A stretch of DNA of 6,301 nucleotides from Syntrophomonadaceae bacterium (GTDB taxonomy: Bacteria > Bacillota > Syntrophomonadia > Syntrophomonadales > Syntrophomonadaceae). The notes under the pieces are model-generated. The model searched no databases and was not told the origin of the DNA. It saw nothing but the letters and a program-made list of their open reading frames with translations. The position numbers and the translations under genes were made by a program. Each line of letters starts with the position of its first letter. Position 1 is the first letter of the stretch. The DNA is taken from the NCBI GenBank assembly GCA_028683995.1, contig JAQUGU010000099.1:1-6301 (forward strand). Reading direction: 5' to 3'. Positions 1 to 6,301 of the stretch are shown piece after piece.

Positions 1-6
1 ATTTAT

Positions 7-33
7 AAAACTCATAGTGCAGAAATTTAAGTC
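7..33 (-). other. 3' arm of the precursor-16S processing stem
   Basis: In the transcript this segment lies immediately after the 16S 3' end. It is complementary to the leader segment 1723-1749 over about 26 base pairs with one bulged base on each side, and its core is AAATTTCTGCACTATGA. Pairing of the two arms loops out the whole 16S, the classic substrate of RNase III in rRNA maturation. The pairing is seen directly; cleavage by RNase III is inferred from the general pattern in bacteria. Confidence 0.88.
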
Positions 34-37
34 TCCC

Positions 38-1561
<1,524 letters not shown>

Positions 1562-1722
1562 CTTGTATGAAAAGGTCCTAAGACCGTCTCACCTTGCTCA
1601 GGAAACGCATTGCGTTTCGCTTTATTGTTTTTTTTCAAAGAATTGTACGTGACCCGTTCAATTTACATTGAACGTTTCTTACCCGATCATTTTCATGATC
1701 GCTTTTGTACATAGTCTTATTT
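1562..1722 (-). other. 16S leader between processing stem and mature 5' end
   Basis: This stretch of about 160 nt is transcribed and then removed. It has no credible gene. It holds several short hairpins: GAAACGC/GCGTTTC with a 3-nt loop (1602-1618), an 8-bp stem CGTTCAAT/ATTGAACG with a 4-nt loop (1655-1674), and a 7-bp stem CGATCAT/ATGATCG closed by a GAAA tetraloop in the RNA (1684-1701). A second boxA-like sequence, TTCTTTGAAAAA, lies at 1642-1631. Such leader structure is usual for rRNA precursors and probably helps folding and processing. Confidence 0.7.
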
Positions 1723-1749
1723 GACTAAATTTCTGCACTATGAAGTTTT
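1723..1749 (-). other. 5' arm of the precursor-16S processing stem
   Basis: The RNA from this segment (AAAACTTCATAGTGCAGAAA followed by TTTAGTC) pairs with the segment directly after the 16S (7-33). The two arms are about 1.7 kb apart and match across almost their full 27 nt, which random sequence would not do. The arm overlaps the end of the boxA-like motif, as in many Firmicutes operons where boxA sits at the base of the stem. Confidence 0.88.
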
Positions 1750-1757
1750 CAAGGTTC
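1744..1757 (-). promoter_or_regulatory. boxA-like antitermination element in the rRNA leader
   Basis: The minus strand reads GAACCTTGAAAACT, close to the Firmicutes boxA form TGTTCTTTGAAAACT. BoxA RNA binds NusB/NusE (S10), which lets polymerase resist Rho-dependent termination along untranslated rRNA. Its place between promoter P2 and the 16S, touching the processing stem, is the usual one. The motif is seen; its activity is inferred. Confidence 0.6.
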
Positions 1758-1786
1758 TTCGGAAAGTCTTTTTTGACCCCCCTGCA

Positions 1787-1827
1787 CCGGTCTTTCCGGC
1801 TCCTCTCCGACAACCTTCGCCATCGGA
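1787..1827 (-). other. Hairpins at the 5' end of the P2 rRNA transcript
   Basis: Just after the expected P2 start the RNA can form a 6-bp stem CTCCGA/TCGGAG (1827-1804) and then a short CCGG/CCGG hairpin (1799-1787). GGAAAG from the second hairpin could alternatively pair with CTTTCC further downstream near 1759-1764. I see no oligo-U tract right after these stems, so they do not look like a terminator. They are most likely leader structure. Confidence 0.4.
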
Positions 1828-1838
1828 GCGGCTTTATT

Positions 1839-1867
1839 AGTATATCTCTGTTGCTGGCTTTTGTCAA
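1839..1867 (-). promoter_or_regulatory. rRNA promoter P2 (SigA type)
   Basis: On the minus strand there is a perfect -35 box TTGACA (1867-1862), a 17-nt spacer and a -10 box TATACT (1844-1839). Transcription should start near 1832, about 80 nt before the processing stem. The region upstream of the -35 (1868-1890) is an A-rich run resembling an UP element. This is the promoter nearest the 16S and probably a major one. Confidence 0.88.
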
Positions 1868-1907
1868 CATCTTTTTTCTTTTTTGTTCTTGTCTTTTGCC
1901 TTAGTTT

Positions 1908-1923
1908 GCGGACTTTTTTCCGC
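1908..1923 (-). other. Small hairpin between the two rRNA promoters
   Basis: The minus strand reads GCGGA, six bases, TCCGC, a 5-bp stem inside the transcript started at P1. No oligo-U run follows it in the transcript direction, so it is unlikely to be a terminator. I can assign no function. Confidence 0.3.
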
Positions 1924-1947
1924 TCATTTGCCAGCGACAGCTTTTAC

Positions 1948-1976
1948 AGAATAGCACTCACTTCTCTCTCTGTCAA
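1948..1976 (-). promoter_or_regulatory. rRNA promoter P1 (SigA type)
   Basis: The minus strand shows TTGACA (1976-1971), a 17-nt spacer and TATTCT (1953-1948), with a start expected near 1941. The very A/T-rich stretch just upstream (1977-2036) could serve as an UP element; it overlaps the last codons of the upstream transporter gene. P1 and P2 lie about 109 bp apart, the tandem arrangement common in rRNA operons. Confidence 0.85.
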
Positions 1977-2001
1977 CTCTTTTTTGACATTTTTCATTAA
2001 A

Positions 2002-3171
2002 TTATTTTTTTAATTTTTTAGTATGATGTAAGCCAAACGCTAAATAGATTGCTATGCCGATAAGATTGAACAATCCATAGAATAAATAGACACCTTTCCC
2101 GCCGGAACTCCCAACTACAATACCCCCTGCGAATTGACAAGTAATGGTTCCACAGTTAGAGGACAAGGCAGTATAAAGAGATACGGCCAAAGGGATTAAT
2201 TTTGGATTAACCAACTTTTTAATGTATTTCATCGTTTCGACGAGGAAAATTCCGTTAATAAAACCTTGAAGGAAAAACGTTCCCATTAACCAAGGAGTGG
2301 TGGGGCCGGTGCTATACCAAAGAAATCGTAAAGCACATACACACATGGCGATTAGGATCATTCGTTCTAAAGTAAAGCGGGCAGAAATGCACTCTGACCA
2401 TGCCATAAATGGTGCTTCACTTACAGCCATTAATAAGAGTGCAATTCCCATTCCTGTAATAGTTCCTCCTTGATCAATATAAAGGAAACTAAAATATGTG
2501 TTGTGCGCAAAGGAAGGTCCATTAATAAAAAAAGTACTCGCTAATAAGGCCATATATTCTTTATTATAAATAAGATCTCTATAGGACCCGGCTCCGGTAT
2601 CCTGCTTTTGTGATTGAGAAGAAACCCAGCTCGGCAAATCCCTTCTGCTATGGATAAACCTTTTTATCATTATAGAAGTAAGTAAAAGAAGGGATGCAAA
2701 CACAGGGAAAATGGAAACCAATCCAATTTTATCAGCAATGCCTCCGGTAACTCCGATACCCAAAGCATATCCTACGGCTCCCCATTTGCGGGCTGCTCCA
2801 AAAGGATAATTAGCTTCTAACGTAGTTGAATCAATCAGAGGGAAAATAGGATTTTCAAAAAAGAATACTATTATATATAAGAAAAGAAATTGTGTATAAC
2901 CGGTCACTGCCATTAATGATAAAGATAACACGGCAGTAAAAATGCAAAAAAACAGAATAAGATTTTTATTATTTCCTCGTCTGTGGTAAATTGCGCCCCA
3001 AAAAGGATTTGATAAGATTCCTATAGCTGTTGCAGAAGCTGTGATTATACCGATTGATGCCCCTGAAAACCCAATGTGTGCTAAATACTGTCCGATAAAA
3101 GGGAATAATGACCCCAAAGCAGCAAAGGAGCATACGTATAGCCCGGTAAAATAATTGATTCTTCTTGCCAT
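2002..3171 (-). CDS. MFS transporter, MFS_1_like/HcaT-like family
   Basis: This encodes a 389-residue inner-membrane protein of the major facilitator superfamily with about 12 hydrophobic segments in two halves and a hydrophilic central loop (about 170-205). The loop after helix 2 carries NPFWGAIYHRRGNNK (55-69), a variant of MFS motif A. PLIDS (111-115) and RKWGAVGYALG (128-138) resemble the HcaT/nucleoside-symporter-like branch (Pfam MFS_1_like). The substrate cannot be told from sequence. An upstream in-frame ATG at 3201 would add ten residues (MTKISNKENE), but the ATG at 3171 has a strong AAGGAG six bases upstream while the earlier one has none, so 3171 is chosen. The gene has its own promoter (3216-3244), is divergent from the DUF421 gene, and ends about 25 nt before the rRNA P1 -35 box. 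No terminator is visible after it. Confidence 0.88.
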   Translation of the reverse strand: MARRINYFTGLYVCSFAALGSLFPFIGQYLAHIGFSGASIGIITASATAIGILSNPFWGAIYHRRGNNKNLILFFCIFTAVLSLSLMAVTGYTQFLFLYIIVFFFENPIFPLIDSTTLEANYPFGAARKWGAVGYALGIGVTGGIADKIGLVSIFPVFASLLLLTSIMIKRFIHSRRDLPSWVSSQSQKQDTGAGSYRDLIYNKEYMALLASTFFINGPSFAHNTYFSFLYIDQGGTITGMGIALLLMAVSEAPFMAWSECISARFTLERMILIAMCVCALRFLWYSTGPTTPWLMGTFFLQGFINGIFLVETMKYIKKLVNPKLIPLAVSLYTALSSNCGTITCQFAGGIVVGSSGGKGVYLFYGLFNLIGIAIYLAFGLHHTKKLKK

Positions 3172-3177
3172 CTCATT

Positions 3178-3183
3178 CTCCTT
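3178..3183 (-). promoter_or_regulatory. Ribosome binding site deciding the MFS start
   Basis: The minus strand reads AAGGAG six bases before the ATG at 3171. The alternative ATG at 3201 is preceded only by A/T-rich sequence without a Shine-Dalgarno match, so this site sets the start at 3171. Confidence 0.75.
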
Positions 3184-3215
3184 ATTTGAGATTTTAGTCA
3201 TTTACAATTAAGTTC

Positions 3216-3244
3216 ATTGTAACAAATTTAAGAATAACTGGCAA
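3216..3244 (-). promoter_or_regulatory. SigA promoter of the MFS gene
   Basis: The minus strand has -35 TTGCCA (3244-3239), a 17-nt spacer and -10 TACAAT (3221-3216), close to consensus. The start would be near 3209, about 38 nt before the chosen ATG. That places the weaker upstream ATG (3201) only about 8 nt from the 5' end of the message, which supports the downstream start. Confidence 0.75.
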
Positions 3245-3297
3245 AGAATTTGGATAGGCTAACCAGAAAATACTAGTAGGGAGGTGAATGGAATCGA

Positions 3298-3996
3298 ATG
3301 GTTAATATTCTGATTCGTACAATCATACTTTATTTAGTTGTCCTTTTTATTTTACGGGTTATGGGGAAAGGCGACTTATCAAAAATGGATCCTTTTCAAG
3401 TTGTGGTTCTATTCATGATTGCAGAGCTGGCTGCTCTACCCATTGAGACCCCTGATATTTCTGTATTTACCGGTCTTACCGCCCTTCTAACCCTCTTATT
3501 ATTAGATGTGGTTATTTCCTCATTATCACAAAAGTGCCAATGGTTTAAAAACCTAGTAAACGGTAAAGCAAGCATTCTTGTGGAAAAGGGGGTAATCAAT
3601 GAAAAAGAAATGAAGCGACTCCGTATCAACTTCGATGACTTATCGGAGCAACTTCGTATTAAGAATTATCCATCCATTGCGGATTTGGATTATGTCATTC
3701 TGGAAGCAAATGGGGATATGAGCGTCATACCTAAACCGGAAAAAAATCCTGTTACTCGTGAAGATATGGGGATTCAACCGGGAAATGAGTTTCTTCCTCT
3801 TATAATAATCGCAGATGGGATACTTTATAAGTCCAACCTAAAAAAATTAGCAAAAGATGAAGCTTTTTTAAAAGCCCAGCTTTCCATTCAGGGGATTACA
3901 GATTATTCCCAAGTACTTTTCTGTTTCAGTGATGAGACAGGTATGTTTAAAATATACCCAAAATCAGAATCTACGAAAGGGTGGGATATCCAATGA
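3298..3996 (+). CDS. DUF421 (YetF-like) membrane protein
   Basis: This 232-residue protein belongs to the YetF/DUF421 family, whose biochemical role is not settled; members occur widely in Firmicutes and some are spore-associated. Three N-terminal membrane segments are visible (about 3-20, 35-49, 57-77). Between the first two lies the family signature RVMGKGDLSKMDPFQ (20-34), normally followed by a helix rich in small residues. The soluble part begins with the typical NGKASILVEKGVI (89-100), followed by the LRINFDDLSEQLR region (108-120) and LDYVILEANGDMSVIPK (130-146); a second small domain (about 166-222) contains LPLIIIADG. A strong GGGAGGTG site lies upstream (3279-3286), with somewhat long spacing of 11 nt to the ATG. 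No other in-frame start competes. No convincing SigA promoter was found in the 96-bp divergent gap. The stop overlaps the next start. Confidence 0.88.
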   Translation: MVNILIRTIILYLVVLFILRVMGKGDLSKMDPFQVVVLFMIAELAALPIETPDISVFTGLTALLTLLLLDVVISSLSQKCQWFKNLVNGKASILVEKGVINEKEMKRLRINFDDLSEQLRIKNYPSIADLDYVILEANGDMSVIPKPEKNPVTREDMGIQPGNEFLPLIIIADGILYKSNLKKLAKDEAFLKAQLSIQGITDYSQVLFCFSDETGMFKIYPKSESTKGWDIQ

Positions 3997-4376
3997 GATC
4001 CCTGGTGATTTCAATCATTGCCCTATCCCTGATACTGGGGTCATGGGGCCTTTTCATGGGTTATGCCAATAAAAGCCTTAGAAATATGATTCAAACTGTT
4101 AAAAACGAAGTAATGGTAGAAGTAGTTCAAGACAACTGGGATAATAGTGAAAAAGCCTTGGAACAAGTGTCATCCTCTTGGTACCGTGGCCGGAAAGGGT
4201 ATTCTATTTTTTTGAATGCCCGATCAATTGATGACATTGAATCATCTATTTCCAAAGCTCTGGCCTATGTCCGAATGAAAGAAAAAGCGAATGCCTTGGG
4301 TGAGTTGGCTTATCTTCATCATCAACTTATCTTCTTATTGGAAAATGAAATGATATTACTTGAAAACATTTTATAA
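3993..4376 (+). CDS. DUF4363 family protein
   Basis: This encodes 127 residues: one N-terminal hydrophobic segment (about 2-22) that acts as a signal anchor, followed by a largely helical domain, probably outside the membrane, with a conserved-looking tryptophan region (NWDNSEKALEQVSSSW) and a C-terminal helical part (KANALGELAYLHHQLIFLLE). This agrees with the small DUF4363 family, which in Clostridia is often found next to DUF421 genes; function is unknown. The ATG at 3993 overlaps the DUF421 stop codon as ATGA, so translation is probably coupled. An in-frame GTG at 3981 would add four residues, but its possible Shine-Dalgarno sequence abuts it with no spacer, so 3993 is preferred. The end of the gene carries the promoter for the downstream riboswitch unit. 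Confidence 0.8.
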   Translation: MRSLVISIIALSLILGSWGLFMGYANKSLRNMIQTVKNEVMVEVVQDNWDNSEKALEQVSSSWYRGRKGYSIFLNARSIDDIESSISKALAYVRMKEKANALGELAYLHHQLIFLLENEMILLENIL

Positions 4377-4388
4377 CTATGCTATTCT
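4360..4388 (+). promoter_or_regulatory. Promoter of the riboswitch-folT unit
   Basis: A -35 box TTGAAA (4360-4365), a 17-nt spacer and a -10 box TATTCT (4383-4388) predict a start near 4395, just at the first base-paired position of the riboswitch (4397). The -35 lies within the last codons of the DUF4363 gene. The match of the start point with the edge of the aptamer is good independent support. Confidence 0.72.
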
Positions 4389-4395
4389 TTAAGCC

Positions 4396-4506
4396 AGTAG
4401 AGTAAATATTGTGCGCTTGTTTTAGTTGACATGAAGTGTCATGGGATGGGATGTTGCCCATGAACGAAAAACCTTTGGTTTGCGATACAATGTTGCGTCC
4501 GCTACA
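4396..4506 (+). ncRNA. THF (tetrahydrofolate) riboswitch, class I
   Basis: This RNA senses tetrahydrofolate and related reduced folates. The signature parts are present: P1 GTAG/CTAC (4397-4400 with 4502-4505), GAGTA after P1, P2 ATATTGT/ACAATGT (one G-U), P3 TCATGGG/CCCATGA (4439-4445 with 4457-4463) closed by the conserved loop ATGGGATGTTG, then ACGAA, a P4 hairpin AAACC/GGTTT, and TTGCGTCCGC. The long-range pseudoknot GGATG (4449-4453) with CGTCC (4496-4500) is preserved with one G-U wobble. The segment between P2 and P3 is about 15 nt longer than in the Eubacterium siraeum aptamer I compared from memory. It directly precedes a terminator and a folate transporter gene, the expected target. 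Confidence 0.92.
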
Positions 4507-4530
4507 TTAAAGGAGTTGCATTGTTAAATT

Positions 4531-4578
4531 CCCACCTTCTTTAGTGTAGTATAACACTAGTAGGAAGGGGTTTTTTTT
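4531..4578 (+). terminator. Intrinsic terminator of the THF riboswitch (contains the folT RBS)
   Basis: The hairpin has an upper stem TAGTGT/ACACTA (4542-4547 with 4554-4559) and a lower stem CCTTC/GAAGG (4535-4539 with 4564-4568), extended by CC/GG, and is followed at once by eight T residues (4571-4578). A competing pairing of AAAGGAG (4509-4515) with CTTCTTT (4536-4542) would take away the 5' arm and act as antiterminator. The 3' arm AGGAAGGGG is also the ribosome binding site of folT, nine bases before its ATG, so the same hairpin can block both transcription and translation. Known THF riboswitches in front of folT act as off-switches; the direction here is inferred. Confidence 0.82.
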
Positions 4579-4579
4579 A

Positions 4580-5083
4580 ATGAAAAAAATAAATACAAAG
4601 TCCTTGGTAATTATGGCTCTTTTTGCAGCCATAAGCATTATTCTCGCCCGTTTTCTTGTGGTCTATCTAACCAATAGTGTACGAATCAACTTCGGAAATA
4701 TTCCTATTATTCTTGTCAGTTTATTGCTGGGGCCTGTGGCAGGAGGTCTTACTGCAGCTGTTGCAGACATATTAGGTGCTCTTTTGTTTTCCCCTCTTTC
4801 ATGGTATCCACCCTTGACTATCGCTCCTGTAATTGTAGGAATTCTTCCTGCAGTTTTAAAACCTATGCTACTCAAAAAAGTTAACTTTTGGCGTATATAT
4901 TCAATAATTCTAATTACTGATTTGATTGCAGGGGTCGGCCTTACTACATATCTCCTATCTAAGCTTTATGGGACCGGCTATTTTGAACTTCTGGCCGTCA
5001 GAGCTCCGATAGCACTGGCTGTATCTCTTGTTGAGGGCCTGGCTGTCTACATACTATATAAAAGACTGGCTAAAATGATTTAG
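4580..5083 (+). CDS. folT: Folate ECF transporter S component FolT
   Basis: This is the substrate-binding membrane subunit (S component) of an energy-coupling-factor importer for folates. It works with a shared energizing module (EcfA, EcfA', EcfT) that is not in this window. At 167 residues it has the usual size, with about six hydrophobic segments (about 8-30, 38-50, 52-70, 76-97, 105-127, 137-161). Family-typical sequence includes RINFGNIPIILVSLLLGP (35-52), the glycine/alanine-rich GGLTAAVADILGALLF (55-70) and the RAP motif (141-143) near the last helices. The assignment is strengthened by the THF riboswitch upstream. The ATG is nine bases after AGGAAGGGG. The last ten codons overlap the 3' end of the convergent activase gene, and no separate terminator follows. 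Confidence 0.92.
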   Translation: MKKINTKSLVIMALFAAISIILARFLVVYLTNSVRINFGNIPIILVSLLLGPVAGGLTAAVADILGALLFSPLSWYPPLTIAPVIVGILPAVLKPMLLKKVNFWRIYSIILITDLIAGVGLTTYLLSKLYGTGYFELLAVRAPIALAVSLVEGLAVYILYKRLAKMI

Positions 5084-6031
5084 CTGGTATTTACCGCATC
5101 GGTCGGAAAAACAACCCAACTTGGTATTTCCTGAACGTAGGACAGTGACTTCGCAATTATTATCGCAATCCTTACAGTTAAAACGAATACTGGATATAGA
5201 CTCTTCTCCGATTTGAAACCCTCTGAAACAGGTACGTTTTCCATCCAAATCCGTTTTTTCCTTTGCAAGGATTGCAGATCCGTAGGCTCCCATTACTTTA
5301 TGGTATTCAGGTACAAATACGCTGCACCCCAGTTCCTCTTCAAAGGCCTTTTTTATTCCATCATTTGCAGCAACCCCCCCCTGAAAACATACCTTAGGTA
5401 AAATTTGTTTCCCTTTAGCCACGTTGGACAAATAATTGCGTACCAAGGCTTTGGACATTCCTGCAATAATATCTTCCATCTTACATCCCAGCTGTTGCTT
5501 ATGTATGATGTCTGATTCTGCAAAAACTGCACACCTTCCCGCAATTCCTACCGGGTTTTCAGCCGCCATCGCAAGCTTGCCCAGCTCTTCCACCTTATAT
5601 CCAAGTCGTTCTGCTTGTCGATCGAGAAAAGAACCGGTACCTGCCGCACAAACCGTATTCATAGCAAAGTCAAATATAACTCCATGACGAAGCAGAATTA
5701 TTTTCGAATCCTGCCCTCCAATTTCCAATACAGTACAAATATCCGGATCTAACGTTGCTGCTGCTACAGCATGGGTGGTAATCTCATTTTTCACCACATC
5801 CCCGCCAGCAATGGCAAAAGCCAGCGCCCGGCCGCTGCCGGTAGTTCCCACCCCTCTGATATCTCCGTTCTGATATTGGTTGGATAACTGCCGCATTCCC
5901 TCTTTTACCGCTTCTATTGGGTTTCCTTTTGTTTGTAAATAAAGTTGGTCAATAATCTTCAAGTCTTCGTTCATTACAACAAAATCTGTACTCACCGAGC
6001 CAACATCAATTCCTAAATAGAGTGTCTCCAT
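5054..6031 (-). CDS. Acyl-CoA dehydratase activase (HgdC/BadF-type ATPase)
   Basis: This 325-residue protein belongs to the BadF/BadG/BcrA/BcrD ATPase family (ASKHA fold). Its best known members use ATP to pass an electron to 2-hydroxyacyl-CoA dehydratases. The first phosphate motif GIDVGSVSTD (7-16), GTTGSGR (62-68), EIGGQDSK (103-110) and the adenosine-binding GGVAANDGIKKAF (218-230) are present. C128 (in NTVCAAGTGSF) and C167 (in GRCAVFAESD) match the two cysteines that bind the [4Fe-4S] cluster at the dimer interface. After the ATPase core comes a cysteine-rich tail: C286, C289, C293, C307 and C312 (FNCKDCDNNCEV, GCFSDRCGKY), which simple HgdC lacks but larger CoA-activase proteins carry. 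The start has AGGAGG/GGAAGGGG upstream and lies inside the end of the preceding gene. The final codons run antisense to folT. The partner enzyme and substrate are unknown. Confidence 0.9.
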   Translation of the reverse strand: METLYLGIDVGSVSTDFVVMNEDLKIIDQLYLQTKGNPIEAVKEGMRQLSNQYQNGDIRGVGTTGSGRALAFAIAGGDVVKNEITTHAVAAATLDPDICTVLEIGGQDSKIILLRHGVIFDFAMNTVCAAGTGSFLDRQAERLGYKVEELGKLAMAAENPVGIAGRCAVFAESDIIHKQQLGCKMEDIIAGMSKALVRNYLSNVAKGKQILPKVCFQGGVAANDGIKKAFEEELGCSVFVPEYHKVMGAYGSAILAKEKTDLDGKRTCFRGFQIGEESISSIRFNCKDCDNNCEVTVLRSGNTKLGCFSDRCGKYQLNHFSQSFI

Positions 6032-6301
6032 AACCCCTTCCTCTCCTCCTAATTAACAGATCCACGAAAGCTTCAATTCGAGTAATATACCCAGCTTCTC
6101 CCCACATTTCATCAAAAAGGATGGTCAACACCGGCAATCCCTCATCCCTGCCTAACCCATCAAAAACAGATTTGGCCACAATTTCAGGCATGCAACCTAC
6201 CGGAAGCAAATGTATGATGCCGTCATATCCGCCTTTTTGATAGCGAATCGCTTCCCTTACCGTTTCCTTGGCATAACCTCCAATACAATGGGGCATGTAT
6301 T
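6006..6301 (-). CDS. 2-hydroxyacyl-CoA dehydratase / CoA-protein activase-like protein, C-terminal part
   Basis: Only the last 97 or so residues are inside the window; the reading frame is open through the edge (codon TAC before the first ATG), so the ATG at 6296 is not the true start. The fragment contains HCIGGYAKE, then GYDGIIHLLPVGCMPEIVAKS with a likely cluster-binding cysteine, then LTILFDEMWGEAGYITRIEAFVDLL, which match the end of HgdB-like proteins often annotated as CoA-protein activases (COG3581 type). The last residues (RRRGRGYGDTLFRN) are encoded across the activase ribosome binding site, and the gene overlaps the activase by 26 bp, so the two are cotranscribed and probably coupled. 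The family is clear but the reaction is not. It could instead belong to the double-cubane-cluster protein branch, which also pairs with such an activase. Confidence 0.8.
   Translation of the reverse strand, partial: YMPHCIGGYAKETVREAIRYQKGGYDGIIHLLPVGCMPEIVAKSVFDGLGRDEGLPVLTILFDEMWGEAGYITRIEAFVDLLIRRRGRGYGDTLFRN

Noticed and set aside
1679..1870. A 63-codon minus-strand frame in the rRNA leader
   Set aside because: It spans promoter P2, the boxA-like element and the processing stem, has no ribosome binding site and no familiar sequence.
1971..1989. TGTCAA/TTGACA inverted repeat after the MFS gene as a terminator
   Set aside because: The 6-bp stem is A/T-rich with no following U-tract in the transcript direction, and one arm is the -35 box of P1.
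3202..3297. A promoter for the DUF421 gene on the plus strand
   Set aside because: No -35/-10 pair with acceptable spacing fits SigA, and a spore-type match near GGATA...AATACTA has the wrong spacing.
3396..3629. A 77-codon minus-strand frame
   Set aside because: It lies antisense inside the DUF421 gene, whose family motifs support the plus-strand frame.
3981..3992. GTG at 3981 as the DUF4363 start
   Set aside because: The possible Shine-Dalgarno sequence touches the codon with no spacer, while ATG 3993 overlaps the preceding stop as a standard coupled start.
5080..5687. Open frames of 62-83 codons on both strands within the activase region
   Set aside because: They are shadows of the activase gene, which contains all expected ATPase and Fe-S motifs.

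Overview
The window looks like a stretch of a low-to-moderate-GC Firmicutes chromosome, most likely an anaerobic Clostridia member of the Peptococcaceae-like kind. The reasons are the 16S rRNA sequence with a Bacillus-type 3' end (CCTCCTTTCT), strong AGGAGG-type ribosome binding sites, consensus SigA promoters, a THF riboswitch in front of an ECF folate S component, a DUF421/DUF4363 pair, and an activase of the 2-hydroxyacyl-CoA dehydratase type. I cannot name the genus from the sequence alone.

Layout. (1) 1-2000, minus strand: the first part of an rRNA operon read right to left. Two tandem SigA promoters (near 1974-1948 and 1865-1839) lead into a leader with boxA-like elements and hairpins, then a complete 16S rRNA (about 1561 down to 39). 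A 27-nt sequence in the leader (1723-1749) is complementary to the sequence just after the 16S (7-33), giving the precursor-16S processing stem. The 23S and 5S genes would lie beyond position 1. (2) 2002-3171, minus strand: an HcaT-like (MFS_1_like) major facilitator with its own consensus promoter. It ends about 25 nt from the -35 box of the first rRNA promoter, with no terminator visible between them. (3) 3298-4376, plus strand: a translationally coupled two-gene unit, a YetF/DUF421 membrane protein and a DUF4363 protein. (4) 4360-5083, plus strand: a promoter inside the end of the DUF4363 gene, a THF riboswitch, an intrinsic terminator that contains the ribosome binding site, and the folate ECF transporter S component FolT. 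(5) 5054-6301, minus strand: an ATP-dependent activase (HgdC/BadF family) and, upstream of it, the C-terminal part of a 2-hydroxyacyl-CoA dehydratase/CoA-protein activase-like protein cut by the window edge. The activase and folT converge and overlap by 30 bp.

How the parts work together. The window holds several independent transcription units rather than one pathway. The best resolved regulatory circuit is folate uptake: THF sensing by nascent RNA controls whether transcription (and probably translation) reaches folT. The activase and its partner form an Fe-S, ATP-driven electron-donor type module of unknown target. I see no clearly new system. The items most worth a second look are the compact riboswitch architecture, the activase pair, and the arrangement at the rRNA promoters.
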